NCBI RefSeq assembly: GCF_003703975.1
Contig: NZ_QTJY01000001.1
Span: 248,001 to 312,000, forward strand
Direction of reading: 5' to 3'
Origin: Larkinella soli
Lineage (GTDB): Bacteria > Bacteroidota > Bacteroidia > Cytophagales > Spirosomataceae
DNA length: 64,000 nucleotides
This document shows, one piece after another, positions 26,147-35,704 of this stretch. The position numbers and the translations under genes were made by a program. Under the pieces are notes generated by a model that had not been told where the DNA came from, did no database searches, and was given only the letters and a program-made list of their open reading frames with translations. Within the stretch, counting starts at the first letter, position 1. Each line of letters starts with the position of its first letter.

Positions 26147-28021
26147 ATGCGACGTTCTGTACTTCTTCTCTTTCTGGCGGCCTGCCTGAATACCGGGGCC
26201 GTTTTGTCCCAATCCGCCATCCGACGCATCGACCCGACCAACTGGTGGGTCGGCATGAAAAACCCAAACCTTCAGCTGATGGTCTACGGCCCCGGGGCGG
26301 GTGCCATGACCTACCAGGTCAATTATCCGGGGGTAAGGCTGGTCCGCACCACAAAAGCCGAACACCCGGATTTCGCCTTCCTCGACCTGACCATCGGTCC
26401 GAATACGCAAGCCGGCCAGGTTCAGATCGTCGGAAAAAACGGCAGCCAAACCGTCACCCGGGCCTATGAACTGAAAGCCCGGCGGAGCGGCCCGAAAGCC
26501 CGGGGGGTTTCGTCGGCCGATTTTATCTACCTGATCATGCCCGATCGGTTCGCCAACGGAGATCCGTCCAACGACGCCGTGGCCGGGATGCTCGATTCGA
26601 AAGTCGACCGCAGCATTCAGCACCTGCGGCACGGCGGTGATCTTCAGGGCATTCTGAATCATGCCGATTATCTTCAGGAAATGGGCGTCACGGCCGTCTG
26701 GATGACGCCGGTCATCGCCAACGACGAAAGCCTGAAACAGGAAGCGCCGGACCGGATGCAGGCCGGGTACCACGGCTACCACTTCACCGACCATTACGAA
26801 ATCGACCGGCGGTTCGGGGGTAATGATGGCTACCGGAAGTTTTCGGAGGAACTGCACCGCCGGGGGATGAAACTGGTGCAGGATGCGGTTTATAACCACG
26901 TCAGCGACGACCACTGGCTGTTTCGGAACGCGCCTTTCAAAGACTGGTTCAACCAATGGCCGGCCTATACCGGCAGTTCCCACAAAGACCAGGCGCTGTA
27001 TGACCCGTATGCCTCGGAGGCTGACCGCAAGCAACTGCTCGACGGCTGGTTCACCCCCTTTCTGCCCGACCTGAACCAGCGAAACCCCTTCCTGGCAACC
27101 TACCTGATCCAGCACGCCGTCTGGTCGACGGAAATGTTCGATCTGGATGCCTGGCGGGTGGACACCTACAAATACAACGACCTGAATTTTCTCAATGCCT
27201 GCAACCAGGCGCTGATGAACGAATACCCCAATCTCCACATTTTCGGGGAATCCTGGGTCGGGACGCCGGTCGCCCAGGCGTTTTTTGTAAAGAACACCGT
27301 CGGGTTTCCCTACAAATCCAATCAGCCCGGCGGCCTGGATTTCGTGTTGTACAGCGCCACCAACGACGCCCTGAAGGAAGATTTCGGCTGGGATACCGGC
27401 GTCAACCGGTTTTATCAGGCCCTGACGGCCGACGCCCTCTACGCCGAGCCGAACAAACTGGTCACTTTCCTCGAAAATCACGACACCGACCGGTATTTTT
27501 CGGTCATCGGGGAAGACCTCTCCAAATACAAAATGGGCGCGACCTGGCTGCTGACTACCCGCGGAATTCCCTCCTGGTACTACGGCACGGAGGTTCTGAT
27601 GAAAAACTTCAAAAACCCGTCGGATGCGGAAGTACGGCGCGATTTCCCGGGCGGCTTCCCCGGCGACCAGGAGAACAAGTTCACGGCGGCCGGGCGAAAT
27701 CCCCAGGAGGCCGAAGCCTTCAACCTCGTGAAGAAACTGGCGAATTACCGGAAAGTCACCCCGGCACTGCATTCGGGAAAATTGATGCAGTATGTTCCGC
27801 AGAACGGAACTTACGTTTATTTTCGCTACGACAATAACAAAACCATCATGGTAGCCACCAACACGAACCGGCAGGAAACCACCCTCGAAACCGCCCGTTT
27901 CGCCGAACGGATGAAAGGATTCACGGGCGCCCGAAACATCCTGACGGACGAGACGGTGACCAGCCTCGGAACATTAAAGTTGCCCGCCCGCACCGCCGTG
28001 GTGCTGGAACTGACCCGATAA
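26147..28021 (+). CDS. GH13 neopullulanase/SusA-type enzyme, exported
   Basis: A 624-residue exported alpha-glucan hydrolase. A signal peptide (residues 1-22) is followed by an N-terminal immunoglobulin-like cyclomaltodextrinase domain (about 25-110, opening DPTNWWVGMKNPNLQLMVYG). The GH13 barrel contains DAVYNH, the nucleophile Asp339 in AWRVDTYKY, acid/base Glu368 in IFGESWVG and Asp446 in FLENHDTDR. This matches neopullulanase or SusA, which cut starch oligosaccharides in the periplasm to maltose-size products. It begins the operon that continues with pgmB, a DinB-type gene and the GH65 phosphorylase. Confidence 0.93.
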   Translation: MRRSVLLLFLAACLNTGAVLSQSAIRRIDPTNWWVGMKNPNLQLMVYGPGAGAMTYQVNYPGVRLVRTTKAEHPDFAFLDLTIGPNTQAGQVQIVGKNGSQTVTRAYELKARRSGPKARGVSSADFIYLIMPDRFANGDPSNDAVAGMLDSKVDRSIQHLRHGGDLQGILNHADYLQEMGVTAVWMTPVIANDESLKQEAPDRMQAGYHGYHFTDHYEIDRRFGGNDGYRKFSEELHRRGMKLVQDAVYNHVSDDHWLFRNAPFKDWFNQWPAYTGSSHKDQALYDPYASEADRKQLLDGWFTPFLPDLNQRNPFLATYLIQHAVWSTEMFDLDAWRVDTYKYNDLNFLNACNQALMNEYPNLHIFGESWVGTPVAQAFFVKNTVGFPYKSNQPGGLDFVLYSATNDALKEDFGWDTGVNRFYQALTADALYAEPNKLVTFLENHDTDRYFSVIGEDLSKYKMGATWLLTTRGIPSWYYGTEVLMKNFKNPSDAEVRRDFPGGFPGDQENKFTAAGRNPQEAEAFNLVKKLANYRKVTPALHSGKLMQYVPQNGTYVYFRYDNNKTIMVATNTNRQETTLETARFAERMKGFTGARNILTDETVTSLGTLKLPARTAVVLELTR

Positions 28022-28100
28022 ATCATGGGCCGGTTTTTCTCCCTCAGGTCCGTCCGGGCAGGAGATGAAAACCCGGCCCGACAACCTGTAGCGTTTAACC

Positions 28101-28766
28101 ATGCCGATTCAAGGATTTCTATTCGACCTCGACGGGGTCATTGTCGATACTGCCATCTTTCACTACCAGGCCTGGAGACGGCTGGCCAACTCCCTCGGAT
28201 TCGACCTCTCGGAGGAGTTCAACGAAACGCTGAAGGGCGTCAGCCGGACGGAATCGCTCGACCGGATTCTCGCCCACGGCGGGCTGACCCTTCCCGAAAC
28301 GCGTAAAACCGAGCTGGCCACTCAAAAGAACAATTGGTACCTTGAGTTGGTCAGCCGCATGACGCCGGCCGATATTCTTCCGGGGGTGACCGCCTTCTTT
28401 TCGCAGGTGGAAGCCGCCGGCATCCGGACGGGTCTGGGGTCGGTCAGTAAAAACGCCCGGCTGATTCTGGACCAGATCGGCATGATGGATGCATTCGACG
28501 TCATCATCGACGGCACGAAAATCGCAAAGGGCAAACCCGACCCCGAGGTATTTCTGAAAGGGGCCGCCGAACTGGGGCTTTCCCCCTCCCAATGTGTCGT
28601 ATTCGAGGATGCGGTGGCCGGGATCGAAGCGGCCCGGCGGGGGGGTATGCCCACTGTCGGCATCGGATCGCCCGCGGTCCTGACCGATGCCGACCTGGTG
28701 ATTCCTTCCCTTGAAAGGCTGACCATTGCGGACGTTCTGGCGCTGGCACCGGTAAGCCGGGCCTGA
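28101..28766 (+). CDS. pgmB: Beta-phosphoglucomutase
   Basis: HAD-superfamily phosphomutase that converts beta-glucose 1-phosphate to glucose 6-phosphate. The aspartate nucleophile and acid/base are Asp9 and Asp11 in FLFDLDGVIVDT; the cap domain follows with YQAWRRLANSLGF and LKGVSRTESLDRIL. Motif II is in GLGSVSKNARLILDQIG, the lysine in GKPDPEVFLKGAAELG, and VFEDAVAGIEAARRGGM forms motif IV. At 221 residues it is full length. It sits in the same operon as the GH65 phosphorylase, which makes its substrate, an arrangement well known for maltose or trehalose breakdown. Confidence 0.95.
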   Translation: MPIQGFLFDLDGVIVDTAIFHYQAWRRLANSLGFDLSEEFNETLKGVSRTESLDRILAHGGLTLPETRKTELATQKNNWYLELVSRMTPADILPGVTAFFSQVEAAGIRTGLGSVSKNARLILDQIGMMDAFDVIIDGTKIAKGKPDPEVFLKGAAELGLSPSQCVVFEDAVAGIEAARRGGMPTVGIGSPAVLTDADLVIPSLERLTIADVLALAPVSRA

Positions 28767-28820
28767 GCCGTAAACAATCAACCATGAACCCCGGCGCGGC
28801 CGGAAGCCCTGACCTTACCT

Positions 28821-29399
28821 ATGCAGAAATTAGAAACCGCTTCCCGGCTTCAGGCCCGCATCCGGGCCGTGCTGGATACGGTGGAGCGCGAATTCCGGCC
28901 GATGTCCGATGCTCAGCTCGTCTGGAAACCGGACACCAAACGCTGGAGCATTACCGAATGTCTCCAGCACCTGAATCTGGCCGAACGCTTTTATATCCGG
29001 AATCTACAGAAAAAAGTAGACGACCTGGGCCTGATCCAGGTGGCCCCGACGGACCAGTTCCTGAAAGCCGGGACGCTGGGGAAAATGCTGCGGTATGCGG
29101 TCGATCCCCAAACCAGAATGAAGCTGCCGACCATCTCGCTCATGAAACCCCGCAGCGACCTCGACCCCAGGGAAGTCATGCGTCAGTTCGAGGAACTGCA
29201 ACAGCTTCTGCACCAGATTCTTGACAAAGGTGTTTACCTCGACTGGAATCAGGAAAAGGTGATGACCCTCATTGGAAACTGGGCCAAAATCAGGCTCGGG
29301 GACGCCTTCCTGATGCTGGTGGCCCACACAGAAAGACACCTCAACCAGGCCCTGCGGGTGAAGGAAGAATTGCTTGGCACTCCGCCGGCCCGCTTTTAA
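28821..29399 (+). CDS. DinB-family putative metalloenzyme
   Basis: A 192-residue four-helix-bundle protein of the DinB/YfiT superfamily, whose members are metal-dependent thiol transferases or have unknown roles. Candidate metal ligands are the histidine in ITECLQHLNLAERF and those in VAHTERHLNQAL. WKPDTKRWSITE is the typical family strand before the first histidine. It lies between pgmB and the maltose phosphorylase gene, 54 and 38 bases away, so it is probably cotranscribed with sugar genes although nothing in its family suggests a sugar role. It may be a passenger. Confidence 0.8.
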   Translation: MQKLETASRLQARIRAVLDTVEREFRPMSDAQLVWKPDTKRWSITECLQHLNLAERFYIRNLQKKVDDLGLIQVAPTDQFLKAGTLGKMLRYAVDPQTRMKLPTISLMKPRSDLDPREVMRQFEELQQLLHQILDKGVYLDWNQEKVMTLIGNWAKIRLGDAFLMLVAHTERHLNQALRVKEELLGTPPARF

Positions 29400-29437
29400 A
29401 ATTGCCAACGACATTCAACATCTGACAATAGCCTACG

Positions 29438-31759
29438 ATGAAACAATATCTTACACCCGACGAATGGTGCATCGTCGAAGAGGGCTTCCATGCGGCCTAC
29501 AATGAAATTACCGAAAGCCTCATGAGCCTCGGAAACGGGCGTATGGGCCAGCGTGGAAACTTTGAGGAAAGATTCACCGGCAAAACCCTCCAGGGCAATT
29601 ACGTGGCCGGGGTGTACTACCCCGACAAGACCCGGGTCGGGTGGTGGAAGAACGGCTATCCCGACTATTTCGCCAAAGTGCTGAACGCAGCCAACTGGAT
29701 CGGGATCGACATCGACATCGAATACGAGTCACTGGACCTGAACACCTGTACGGTGCGGGATTTCCGCCGGGTGCTGAACATGAAGGAAGGCTACCTCGAA
29801 CGCTCCTTCATTGCCACCCTGAAAAGCGGGAAGGAACTGAAGGTCAACGCTCGCCGGTTCTGCTCCATCGTCGACGACGAGGCCGGGGCCATCCGGTACA
29901 GCATCACCCCGCTGAACTTCGACGGTAAAATTACGGTAACTCCGTATATAGACGGCGACATCCGGAACCGCGATGCGAACTACGACGAGAAGTTCTGGGA
30001 TGAAGTCCGCAAGGAAACCGGGTATGCCGAAGCCTATATCGAACTGAGAACCCGAAAAACCGGCTTTCACGTCTGCACCGGTATGTGTCTGGAGATCGAG
30101 CAGGACGGCGCTCCCATCGATTTCCAGTCGCAGCCGATCCGGCGGGAAAAATACGTCGCCAACCGCATATCGCTGGATTGCCGGCAGGGTCAGGAGACGG
30201 TGATCTACAAATTCGCCTGCAATCTCTCTTCCCTCAATTACGACAGTGACCATCTGGTCCAGGAAACGCGGCAATACATCAAACGACTCTCTTCCAAAGG
30301 GTTCGAGAGAATGCTGCTCGAACAGAAGCAGGCCTGGGCCGATCAATGGAAAATGAACGACATCGTCATCGAAGGGGACGTGGCCGCCCAGCAGGGCATC
30401 CGGTTCAATATCTTCCAGCTGGAGCAGACCTATACCGGTGAGGACGAGCGCCTGAATATCGGCCCAAAAGGATTCACCGGCGAAAAATACGGCGGATCGA
30501 CCTATTGGGATACTGAAGCCTACTGTCTCCCCTTTTACCTGTCCACCGCCGATCCGAAAGTGGCCCGCAACCTGCTGCTGTACCGCTACAAGCACCTCGG
30601 AAAAGCCATCGAAAATGCAAAAAAGCTCGGTTTTCGGGCGGGTGCGGCCCTGTACCCGATGGTGACCATGAACGGCGAGGAATGCCACAACGAGTGGGAA
30701 ATTACCTTCGAGGAAATCCACCGCAACGGCGCCATCGCCTACGCCATTTTCGAATATGTGCGGTACACCGGCGACGAACGGTACCTGGTCGATTACGGGC
30801 TGGAAGTTCTCATCGCCATCAGCCGGTTCTGGAGCCAGCGCGTTCACTGGTCGACGGCCAAACAGCAGTACGTGATGTTGGGCGTCACCGGTCCGAACGA
30901 ATACGAAAACAACGTCAACAATAACTGGTATACCAGTTACATTGCCGCCTGGACGCTCCGCTACACCATCGAAGCGGTCGGCATTGCGCGGAAGCTGGAC
31001 CCGGAAAAATACGCCGAACTCTGCGACCGGATACACTTCCGGGAAGAGAAGGAGGTGGAAACCGCCCGGCACATCGTCGCCAACCTGTACCTGCCCTACG
31101 ACGAAGACCGGGGCGTCTTTCTCCAGCAGGAAGGCTTTCTGGATAAGGAACTGATGCCCGCGTCGGACCTCCCCAAAGGCCAGCGCCCCCTGAACCAGCA
31201 CTGGTCCTGGGACCGGATTCTGCGGTCCTGCTTCATTAAACAGGCCGACGTTCTCCAGGGGCTATATTTCTTCGAGGAGGAGTTCGATGGGGAAACCATC
31301 CGGCGAAACTTCGATTTTTACGAACCCATGACGGTGCACGAGTCGTCGCTCTCGCCCTGCGTTCATTCCGTGCTGGCGTCCCGGCTGGGCCTGAAGGAAA
31401 AAGCGTATGAGATGTACCTGCGCACGGCCCGGCTCGACCTCGACGACTACAACAACGATACCGAGGACGGCTGCCACATCACCTCCATGGCCGGCACCTG
31501 GCTGGCGGTGGTGAAAGGCTTCGGCGGCCTGCGGGTTCGCGATAACCAACTGGTTTTAAATCCTTACTGCCCCGACAATTGGGAGTCGCTGTCGTTCAAG
31601 GTTCGTTTCCGGGGGGCCCTTCTGCAGGTGAAGGTGACGAAAGCGGAGGTCGAAGTGCAGAACTTCTCCGCCCGGCCCGTATCCATTCTGCTGGCCGACG
31701 CCCCCCTGACCCTGGAAGCCAACAGCCGGAAGGCCGTCAACCGGACTGAAAAGGTGTAA
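29438..31759 (+). CDS. GH65 maltose phosphorylase
   Basis: Cytosolic inverting phosphorylase of 773 residues that splits maltose with inorganic phosphate into glucose and beta-glucose 1-phosphate. The N-terminal beta-sandwich (to about residue 270) opens with ESLMSLGNGRMGQRGNFEE. The (alpha/alpha)6 barrel contains GGSTYWDTEAYCLPFYL and the catalytic acid Glu488 in GVTGPNEYENNVNNN, at the position of Glu487 in the Lactobacillus maltose phosphorylase. The C-terminal end is a beta-sandwich (VRFRGALLQVKVT). Kojibiose or trehalose phosphorylases share the fold, but the GH13/maltose-permease context favours maltose. It ends the operon. Confidence 0.9.
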   Translation: MKQYLTPDEWCIVEEGFHAAYNEITESLMSLGNGRMGQRGNFEERFTGKTLQGNYVAGVYYPDKTRVGWWKNGYPDYFAKVLNAANWIGIDIDIEYESLDLNTCTVRDFRRVLNMKEGYLERSFIATLKSGKELKVNARRFCSIVDDEAGAIRYSITPLNFDGKITVTPYIDGDIRNRDANYDEKFWDEVRKETGYAEAYIELRTRKTGFHVCTGMCLEIEQDGAPIDFQSQPIRREKYVANRISLDCRQGQETVIYKFACNLSSLNYDSDHLVQETRQYIKRLSSKGFERMLLEQKQAWADQWKMNDIVIEGDVAAQQGIRFNIFQLEQTYTGEDERLNIGPKGFTGEKYGGSTYWDTEAYCLPFYLSTADPKVARNLLLYRYKHLGKAIENAKKLGFRAGAALYPMVTMNGEECHNEWEITFEEIHRNGAIAYAIFEYVRYTGDERYLVDYGLEVLIAISRFWSQRVHWSTAKQQYVMLGVTGPNEYENNVNNNWYTSYIAAWTLRYTIEAVGIARKLDPEKYAELCDRIHFREEKEVETARHIVANLYLPYDEDRGVFLQQEGFLDKELMPASDLPKGQRPLNQHWSWDRILRSCFIKQADVLQGLYFFEEEFDGETIRRNFDFYEPMTVHESSLSPCVHSVLASRLGLKEKAYEMYLRTARLDLDDYNNDTEDGCHITSMAGTWLAVVKGFGGLRVRDNQLVLNPYCPDNWESLSFKVRFRGALLQVKVTKAEVEVQNFSARPVSILLADAPLTLEANSRKAVNRTEKV

Positions 31760-31774
31760 TGGCATTCAAATCAG

Positions 31775-31820
31775 AAGCCGGTATTTCCGAATAATAAATC
31801 CTGTTCGGAAATACCGGCTT
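31775..31820. terminator. Hairpin between the maltose operon and a convergent lipoprotein gene
   Basis: Perfect 16-base arms aagccggtatttccga (31775-31790) and its complement (31805-31820) around a 14-base AT-rich loop, only 16 bases after the phosphorylase stop. No strong T-run follows, so efficiency is uncertain. Confidence 0.65.
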
Positions 31821-31835
31821 TGCTGTATAAATCCC

Positions 31836-32183
31836 TCAGTTCTGACGTTTATCTTCCCAGACCAGTTTAGGATTTTTGGCTTCCCGCGAAAAGTCGGGAC
31901 AACGGCCGTCTCCCCGGCCGGTCAGACCGCCGTCGGGGGCGCAGAGCGTGTCGCAGTCGGCGATGACCAGGCTGGGCAGGTCGCAGCAACGGGAGGATAC
32001 ATAAAATACCTCCCTGCCCTGAAAGTCGTATCGGTAGATCTGGGCGGGGGGGTTCCAGACCTCGCCGTTTCTGATTTCCTGAATCACCGACTGGATGCAG
32101 TCCGGTAGTTGTTCAGGAGCCGGATTCTTCTCCTGACAGGACAGCACCAGTACGAGAGCCAATAGACTGACCAGCGTTCTCAT
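31836..32183 (-). CDS. Small cysteine-rich lipoprotein, DUF6970-like
   Basis: A 115-residue predicted lipoprotein. The ATG at 32183 places a signal peptide with the lipobox VLVLSC at residues 11-16. The mature part has conserved-looking cysteines: DCIQSVIQEI, YVSSRCCDLPSL, ADCDTLCAPDGGLTGRGDG and RCPDF, a pattern I associate with the DUF6970 group of Bacteroidota lipoproteins; that assignment is from memory and tentative. A longer frame to 32240 adds 19 residues without support. Function is unknown. It is divergent from the next lipoprotein gene, with 44 bases between starts. Confidence 0.75.
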   Translation of the reverse strand: MRTLVSLLALVLVLSCQEKNPAPEQLPDCIQSVIQEIRNGEVWNPPAQIYRYDFQGREVFYVSSRCCDLPSLVIADCDTLCAPDGGLTGRGDGRCPDFSREAKNPKLVWEDKRQN

Positions 32184-32227
32184 AAGCAGAGAATGATGTT
32201 TTAACGTATGACGACTTTTCGTTGGAA

Positions 32228-33274
32228 ATGTTTTTTTCAACCTTCAGACTTTCGGCTTATCGATTGATTTACAGCCTCTTGACTGTAACAACTTTTCAGG
32301 GTTGCCGAACGGAAGAAAAGAAGGACCTCAGTCCGGCTTTTTACTACTGGAAAACCTCCTTTCAGTTGACGCCGACGGATGCGTCGCTCCTGGCTGATCT
32401 GAAAATCAACAAATTATATGTCCGTTTCTTTGACGTGGACCTGGACCCATCCACCGGAAAAGCCGCTCCGAAAGCGCCCCTTCGGTCCTTTCATCCTCCG
32501 GTCGGTCCGGAAATCATACCGGTAGTGTTCCTCACCAACCAGACGCTGTTGAAAACGCCTGCGTCCGAAGTACCGGGCCTGGCGCGAAACATCCTCCGAA
32601 AAATCCAGAGTTATGGTCGTCCGGCCGGGTTGCGATTTCAGGAGATCCAGATGGACTGCGATTGGACGGCAACTACCCGGGCGCGGTACTTCCTGCTCCT
32701 GGAAACGATGCGGAAAGACTTTCCCGGACGCCTTTCGGCCACGATCCGGCTGCACCAGGTCAAATTCCCGGACCGGACCGGCATCCCTCCCGTCGACCGG
32801 GGCATGGTGATGTTTTACAACATGGCCGACTGGAAAAAACCGGAAACGAACAATTCCATCTACGATCTCGAGGTAGCCGACCGGTATCTGGCATTCGTCG
32901 GGAAATACCCGGTTCCGCTGGATATGGTCCTTCCCCTGTTTCGCTGGACCGTCGTTTACCGCAATCAACGTTTCCTGCACCTGCTCAATCAGGTAGACCG
33001 GGAGGTGGTTGCTGGGGCCGGTTTCCTGACCCGCCGGAACGATCAAACGTTCGTGGCTGACCGGGACACGACGGCCTTCGGTTTCTCGGTCCGCCGGGGC
33101 GACGTTTTCCGGACGGAAGAGTGTCTGCCCAGGGATCTGCTGAAAGGCCGGGACCGGCTTCTTTCCGAAATTCAGAACCAAAAACTTACATTTGCGCTCT
33201 ATCACCTCGATTCCACCGTCCTCACACCGTATTCCCATGCGTTCCTTGAAAATCTCCTCCACCCGGCTCCGTAG
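32228..33274 (+). CDS. Lipoprotein of unknown function, first of an overlapping pair
   Basis: A 348-residue predicted lipoprotein starting at the ATG at 32228 (a TTG two codons earlier is less likely), with lipobox TTFQGC at about residues 21-26. The mature sequence has alternating strands and helices suggestive of a TIM barrel: LADLKINKLYVRFFDVDL, IQMDCDWTATTRARYFLLL, LSATIRLHQVKF, GMVMFYNMADW. The QMDCDW/RARYF pattern recalls DUF3142-type glycosidase-like proteins, but this is an impression. Its last 38 bases overlap the next gene's start, so the two are almost certainly coexpressed and may work together at the membrane. Confidence 0.8.
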   Translation: MFFSTFRLSAYRLIYSLLTVTTFQGCRTEEKKDLSPAFYYWKTSFQLTPTDASLLADLKINKLYVRFFDVDLDPSTGKAAPKAPLRSFHPPVGPEIIPVVFLTNQTLLKTPASEVPGLARNILRKIQSYGRPAGLRFQEIQMDCDWTATTRARYFLLLETMRKDFPGRLSATIRLHQVKFPDRTGIPPVDRGMVMFYNMADWKKPETNNSIYDLEVADRYLAFVGKYPVPLDMVLPLFRWTVVYRNQRFLHLLNQVDREVVAGAGFLTRRNDQTFVADRDTTAFGFSVRRGDVFRTEECLPRDLLKGRDRLLSEIQNQKLTFALYHLDSTVLTPYSHAFLENLLHPAP

Positions 33275-35690
33275 GGTCGTCCTGTCGGGTGGCGTTCTGA
33301 TCGGTTTTGCCTGTGGGCCGGGCACTTCGGACGTCAACGAGTTCGTCAGCTTCTTCATGCCCGAAAGCAGCCGGGCAACGGTTATGGATCAGATTTTTCA
33401 TTATACGCCGATGCTGTACCGATTCGACGACTGGTACGATACCGACGAAGATACGGTCCAGACCGATGCGAACGTGCTGGCCTGGCGGGACTATACCCGG
33501 GGCAGGGTGGATGATGCCGAAATCGGCAGTGCCCTGTACCAGACGGACAACCGGGAGGCCAACGGTCTGGTGCGCTGGGCGTCTTCAGCCAGACCCGAGG
33601 CACTGACCTACCTGAAGCTGGCCTGGCAGGCCGAATCGCTGACGCCTAAGCCCGTCAATGTCTGGGAAGAGGATACCGCCCGACGGGATACGTCCACGGC
33701 CCCGCTGCGGACCCTGAAGGAGGAGGCCCTTGCCGGATATGGAAAAACCAACGACCCATTCCTGAAGGAACGGTATGGTTTTCAAGCGGTTAAACTGGCC
33801 GTTCAGGGAAAGGAATACCAAACTGCCCTTAGGCTGTACGACCAGTTGATCCAGCCGCTTTCCGGAAAAACGTTTATCAGCGACTGGGCCCTCAGCCGCC
33901 ATGCCGGTGCCGCCCTGGCCCTGGGAGATACGGCGCGGGCGATCTACGAGTTTGCCCAGGTGTTTGACCGCTGTCCTTCCCGACGCCGGGAAGCGGAAAG
34001 CAGCCTCCGGATTTACGGAATTCGTTTCCGGGAAAAAGCCCTGTCCTTCTGCAAAAACGACCACGAAAAGGCTTCCGTTTACGCCCTCTGTGCCTTGCTG
34101 CCGCGACAGGATGGTCTACCCTTCCTGAAAGAGATCGTCCGTCTGGACCCGAAATATCCGCTCATCGAGCTGATCATGGCTCGTGAAATCAACAAGAATG
34201 AATATTATTTCTTCCAGGAAACGGCTCCCATATATGCCTACGACGAAAAAAGCCGGGCCGACTCCCTGCGGTTCCTCGATCGGAAACAGGAAGCGTCCGA
34301 TTATTTTAGCCAACTCGGTAGTTTCGCGCTGGAATCGGCTGAGAACAAAGCGCTTGGCAATCCGGCTTTCTGGTATACGGCAGCGGCTTACATGGATTAT
34401 CTCGGGAAAGATTATTCCTCAGCGAAAAGCAAGCTGGAAAAAGCGACCGCCCTGCCCATCGACAATCCGGTTCTGAAACAGCAGATTGCCCTGGAACAAA
34501 TGCTGGTGCTGGCTGCCGAAACCGAAACCATGACTCCTGAAGCCGAAAACCGGCTGATCGGCTATCTGGAACAATTCGGCAGCCCGCGAAATTTTTACAT
34601 CAATAACGCTTTCGTCGAAGTCTGCAAACAGGTCGCCCAGAAATACGGATACGGCCGGCCGTCCGCACCCAAAGCCGGCGGCTGGCTTTCCGGCTGCAGC
34701 CGTTCCTCCGAGGGCCCCGATGATGCTGCCACCGCCAAAGGCTTTCTGCTGACCGCCCTGACGTCCTCCCAGGTCAATCGGAGCGAGGTTGTTTTCGATA
34801 GCCACACGGACCTGTATGACATCGAAGACACCACCTCCTTCGTCACGATTGGAAAAGTCATTGCCCAGGCCGGCCGACCCAATCCGGACCCCTTCCTCAA
34901 AAGGCTCCTGACCCTGACCGGTTTTGACGGTAACACGCTAAATATGTTATACGGCCGCCGGCTGCTGGCCGATCACCGGTATGCGGAGGCCGCCGAAGCC
35001 TATGCAAAGGTCGATCCGGCCACCTGGAAAAAAGACCCTTACCTGACCCATTTCGGGGATAACCCCTTCGAGGTGAGTCTGAAAGGAAACCGATTCACTT
35101 CCGGAAAACCCAACCCGTTTACCCCGCAGGCTTTTGCCCGGAAAATGGCGGAAATGGAAAAACAGGCTAAAAATGCCTCCGGTGACCAGGCCGCCGGGCT
35201 GTATTACCAGTTGGGTTGCGGTGCCTATAATCTGAGCTGGCACGGCAATTCCTGGCTGCTGGTAAAAGCCCGCTGGAGCGGTGCCGAACCGGCCTTTAAC
35301 GTATACAATGCTCAGGCCGTAGTTCAACAGGTGCAGAAAGAGCGGTTTCTGGATTCGCTCGCCCGGGATCCCTATTACACCAATTCACGCGCCCGGGCCT
35401 TTTTCGAGCAGGCCATGACATCCGCTAAAAACCCTGAACTGGCCGCAAAAGCCTGTTTTATGGCCGCCCGCTGCGAGCAGGATGCCTTTCAAACCTGGTA
35501 TGCAATCGAACAGGTCCGACGAAATTTTAACACCGACCCCGGACCGTTCGACCGGGAAATGGAACTGCTGCGAAAAACCAAGTATTCCTCCTTCTGGCAA
35601 ATGCTCTCCCGGCAATATGCCCAGACCCAGTTCCAACGGGACATGATCCGGGAATGCGCCACTTACGCCGACTATCTGGCGGGAAAATGA
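33237..35690 (+). CDS. Large TPR-like lipoprotein of unknown function
   Basis: An 817-residue lipoprotein beginning at the ATG at 33237; the signal reads RRVVLSGGVLIGFAC with the lipobox cysteine near residue 20. Much of the mature chain is helical and repeat-like (for example DWALSRHAGAALALGDTARA, FWYTAAAYMDYLGKDYSSAK, LLADHRYAEAAEAYAKVD), pointing to TPR/SEL1-type solenoids, with no catalytic motif. It lies anchored in the outer or inner membrane facing the periplasm. It overlaps the upstream lipoprotein gene by 38 bases in a different frame. The longest frame starts 15 codons earlier but would lose the signal peptide. Confidence 0.82.
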   Translation: MRSLKISSTRLRRVVLSGGVLIGFACGPGTSDVNEFVSFFMPESSRATVMDQIFHYTPMLYRFDDWYDTDEDTVQTDANVLAWRDYTRGRVDDAEIGSALYQTDNREANGLVRWASSARPEALTYLKLAWQAESLTPKPVNVWEEDTARRDTSTAPLRTLKEEALAGYGKTNDPFLKERYGFQAVKLAVQGKEYQTALRLYDQLIQPLSGKTFISDWALSRHAGAALALGDTARAIYEFAQVFDRCPSRRREAESSLRIYGIRFREKALSFCKNDHEKASVYALCALLPRQDGLPFLKEIVRLDPKYPLIELIMAREINKNEYYFFQETAPIYAYDEKSRADSLRFLDRKQEASDYFSQLGSFALESAENKALGNPAFWYTAAAYMDYLGKDYSSAKSKLEKATALPIDNPVLKQQIALEQMLVLAAETETMTPEAENRLIGYLEQFGSPRNFYINNAFVEVCKQVAQKYGYGRPSAPKAGGWLSGCSRSSEGPDDAATAKGFLLTALTSSQVNRSEVVFDSHTDLYDIEDTTSFVTIGKVIAQAGRPNPDPFLKRLLTLTGFDGNTLNMLYGRRLLADHRYAEAAEAYAKVDPATWKKDPYLTHFGDNPFEVSLKGNRFTSGKPNPFTPQAFARKMAEMEKQAKNASGDQAAGLYYQLGCGAYNLSWHGNSWLLVKARWSGAEPAFNVYNAQAVVQQVQKERFLDSLARDPYYTNSRARAFFEQAMTSAKNPELAAKACFMAARCEQDAFQTWYAIEQVRRNFNTDPGPFDREMELLRKTKYSSFWQMLSRQYAQTQFQRDMIRECATYADYLAGK

Positions 35691-35704
35691 ACCCGGCTTT
35701 CCGA

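Noticed and set aside
26105-27772. 555-codon minus-strand frame opposite the neopullulanase-type gene
   Set aside because: The plus-strand protein has all GH13 catalytic residues; the antisense product has no recognisable features.
29729-31201. 490-codon minus-strand frame opposite the GH65 gene
   Set aside because: The real gene has the catalytic Glu488 and full family length on the other strand.
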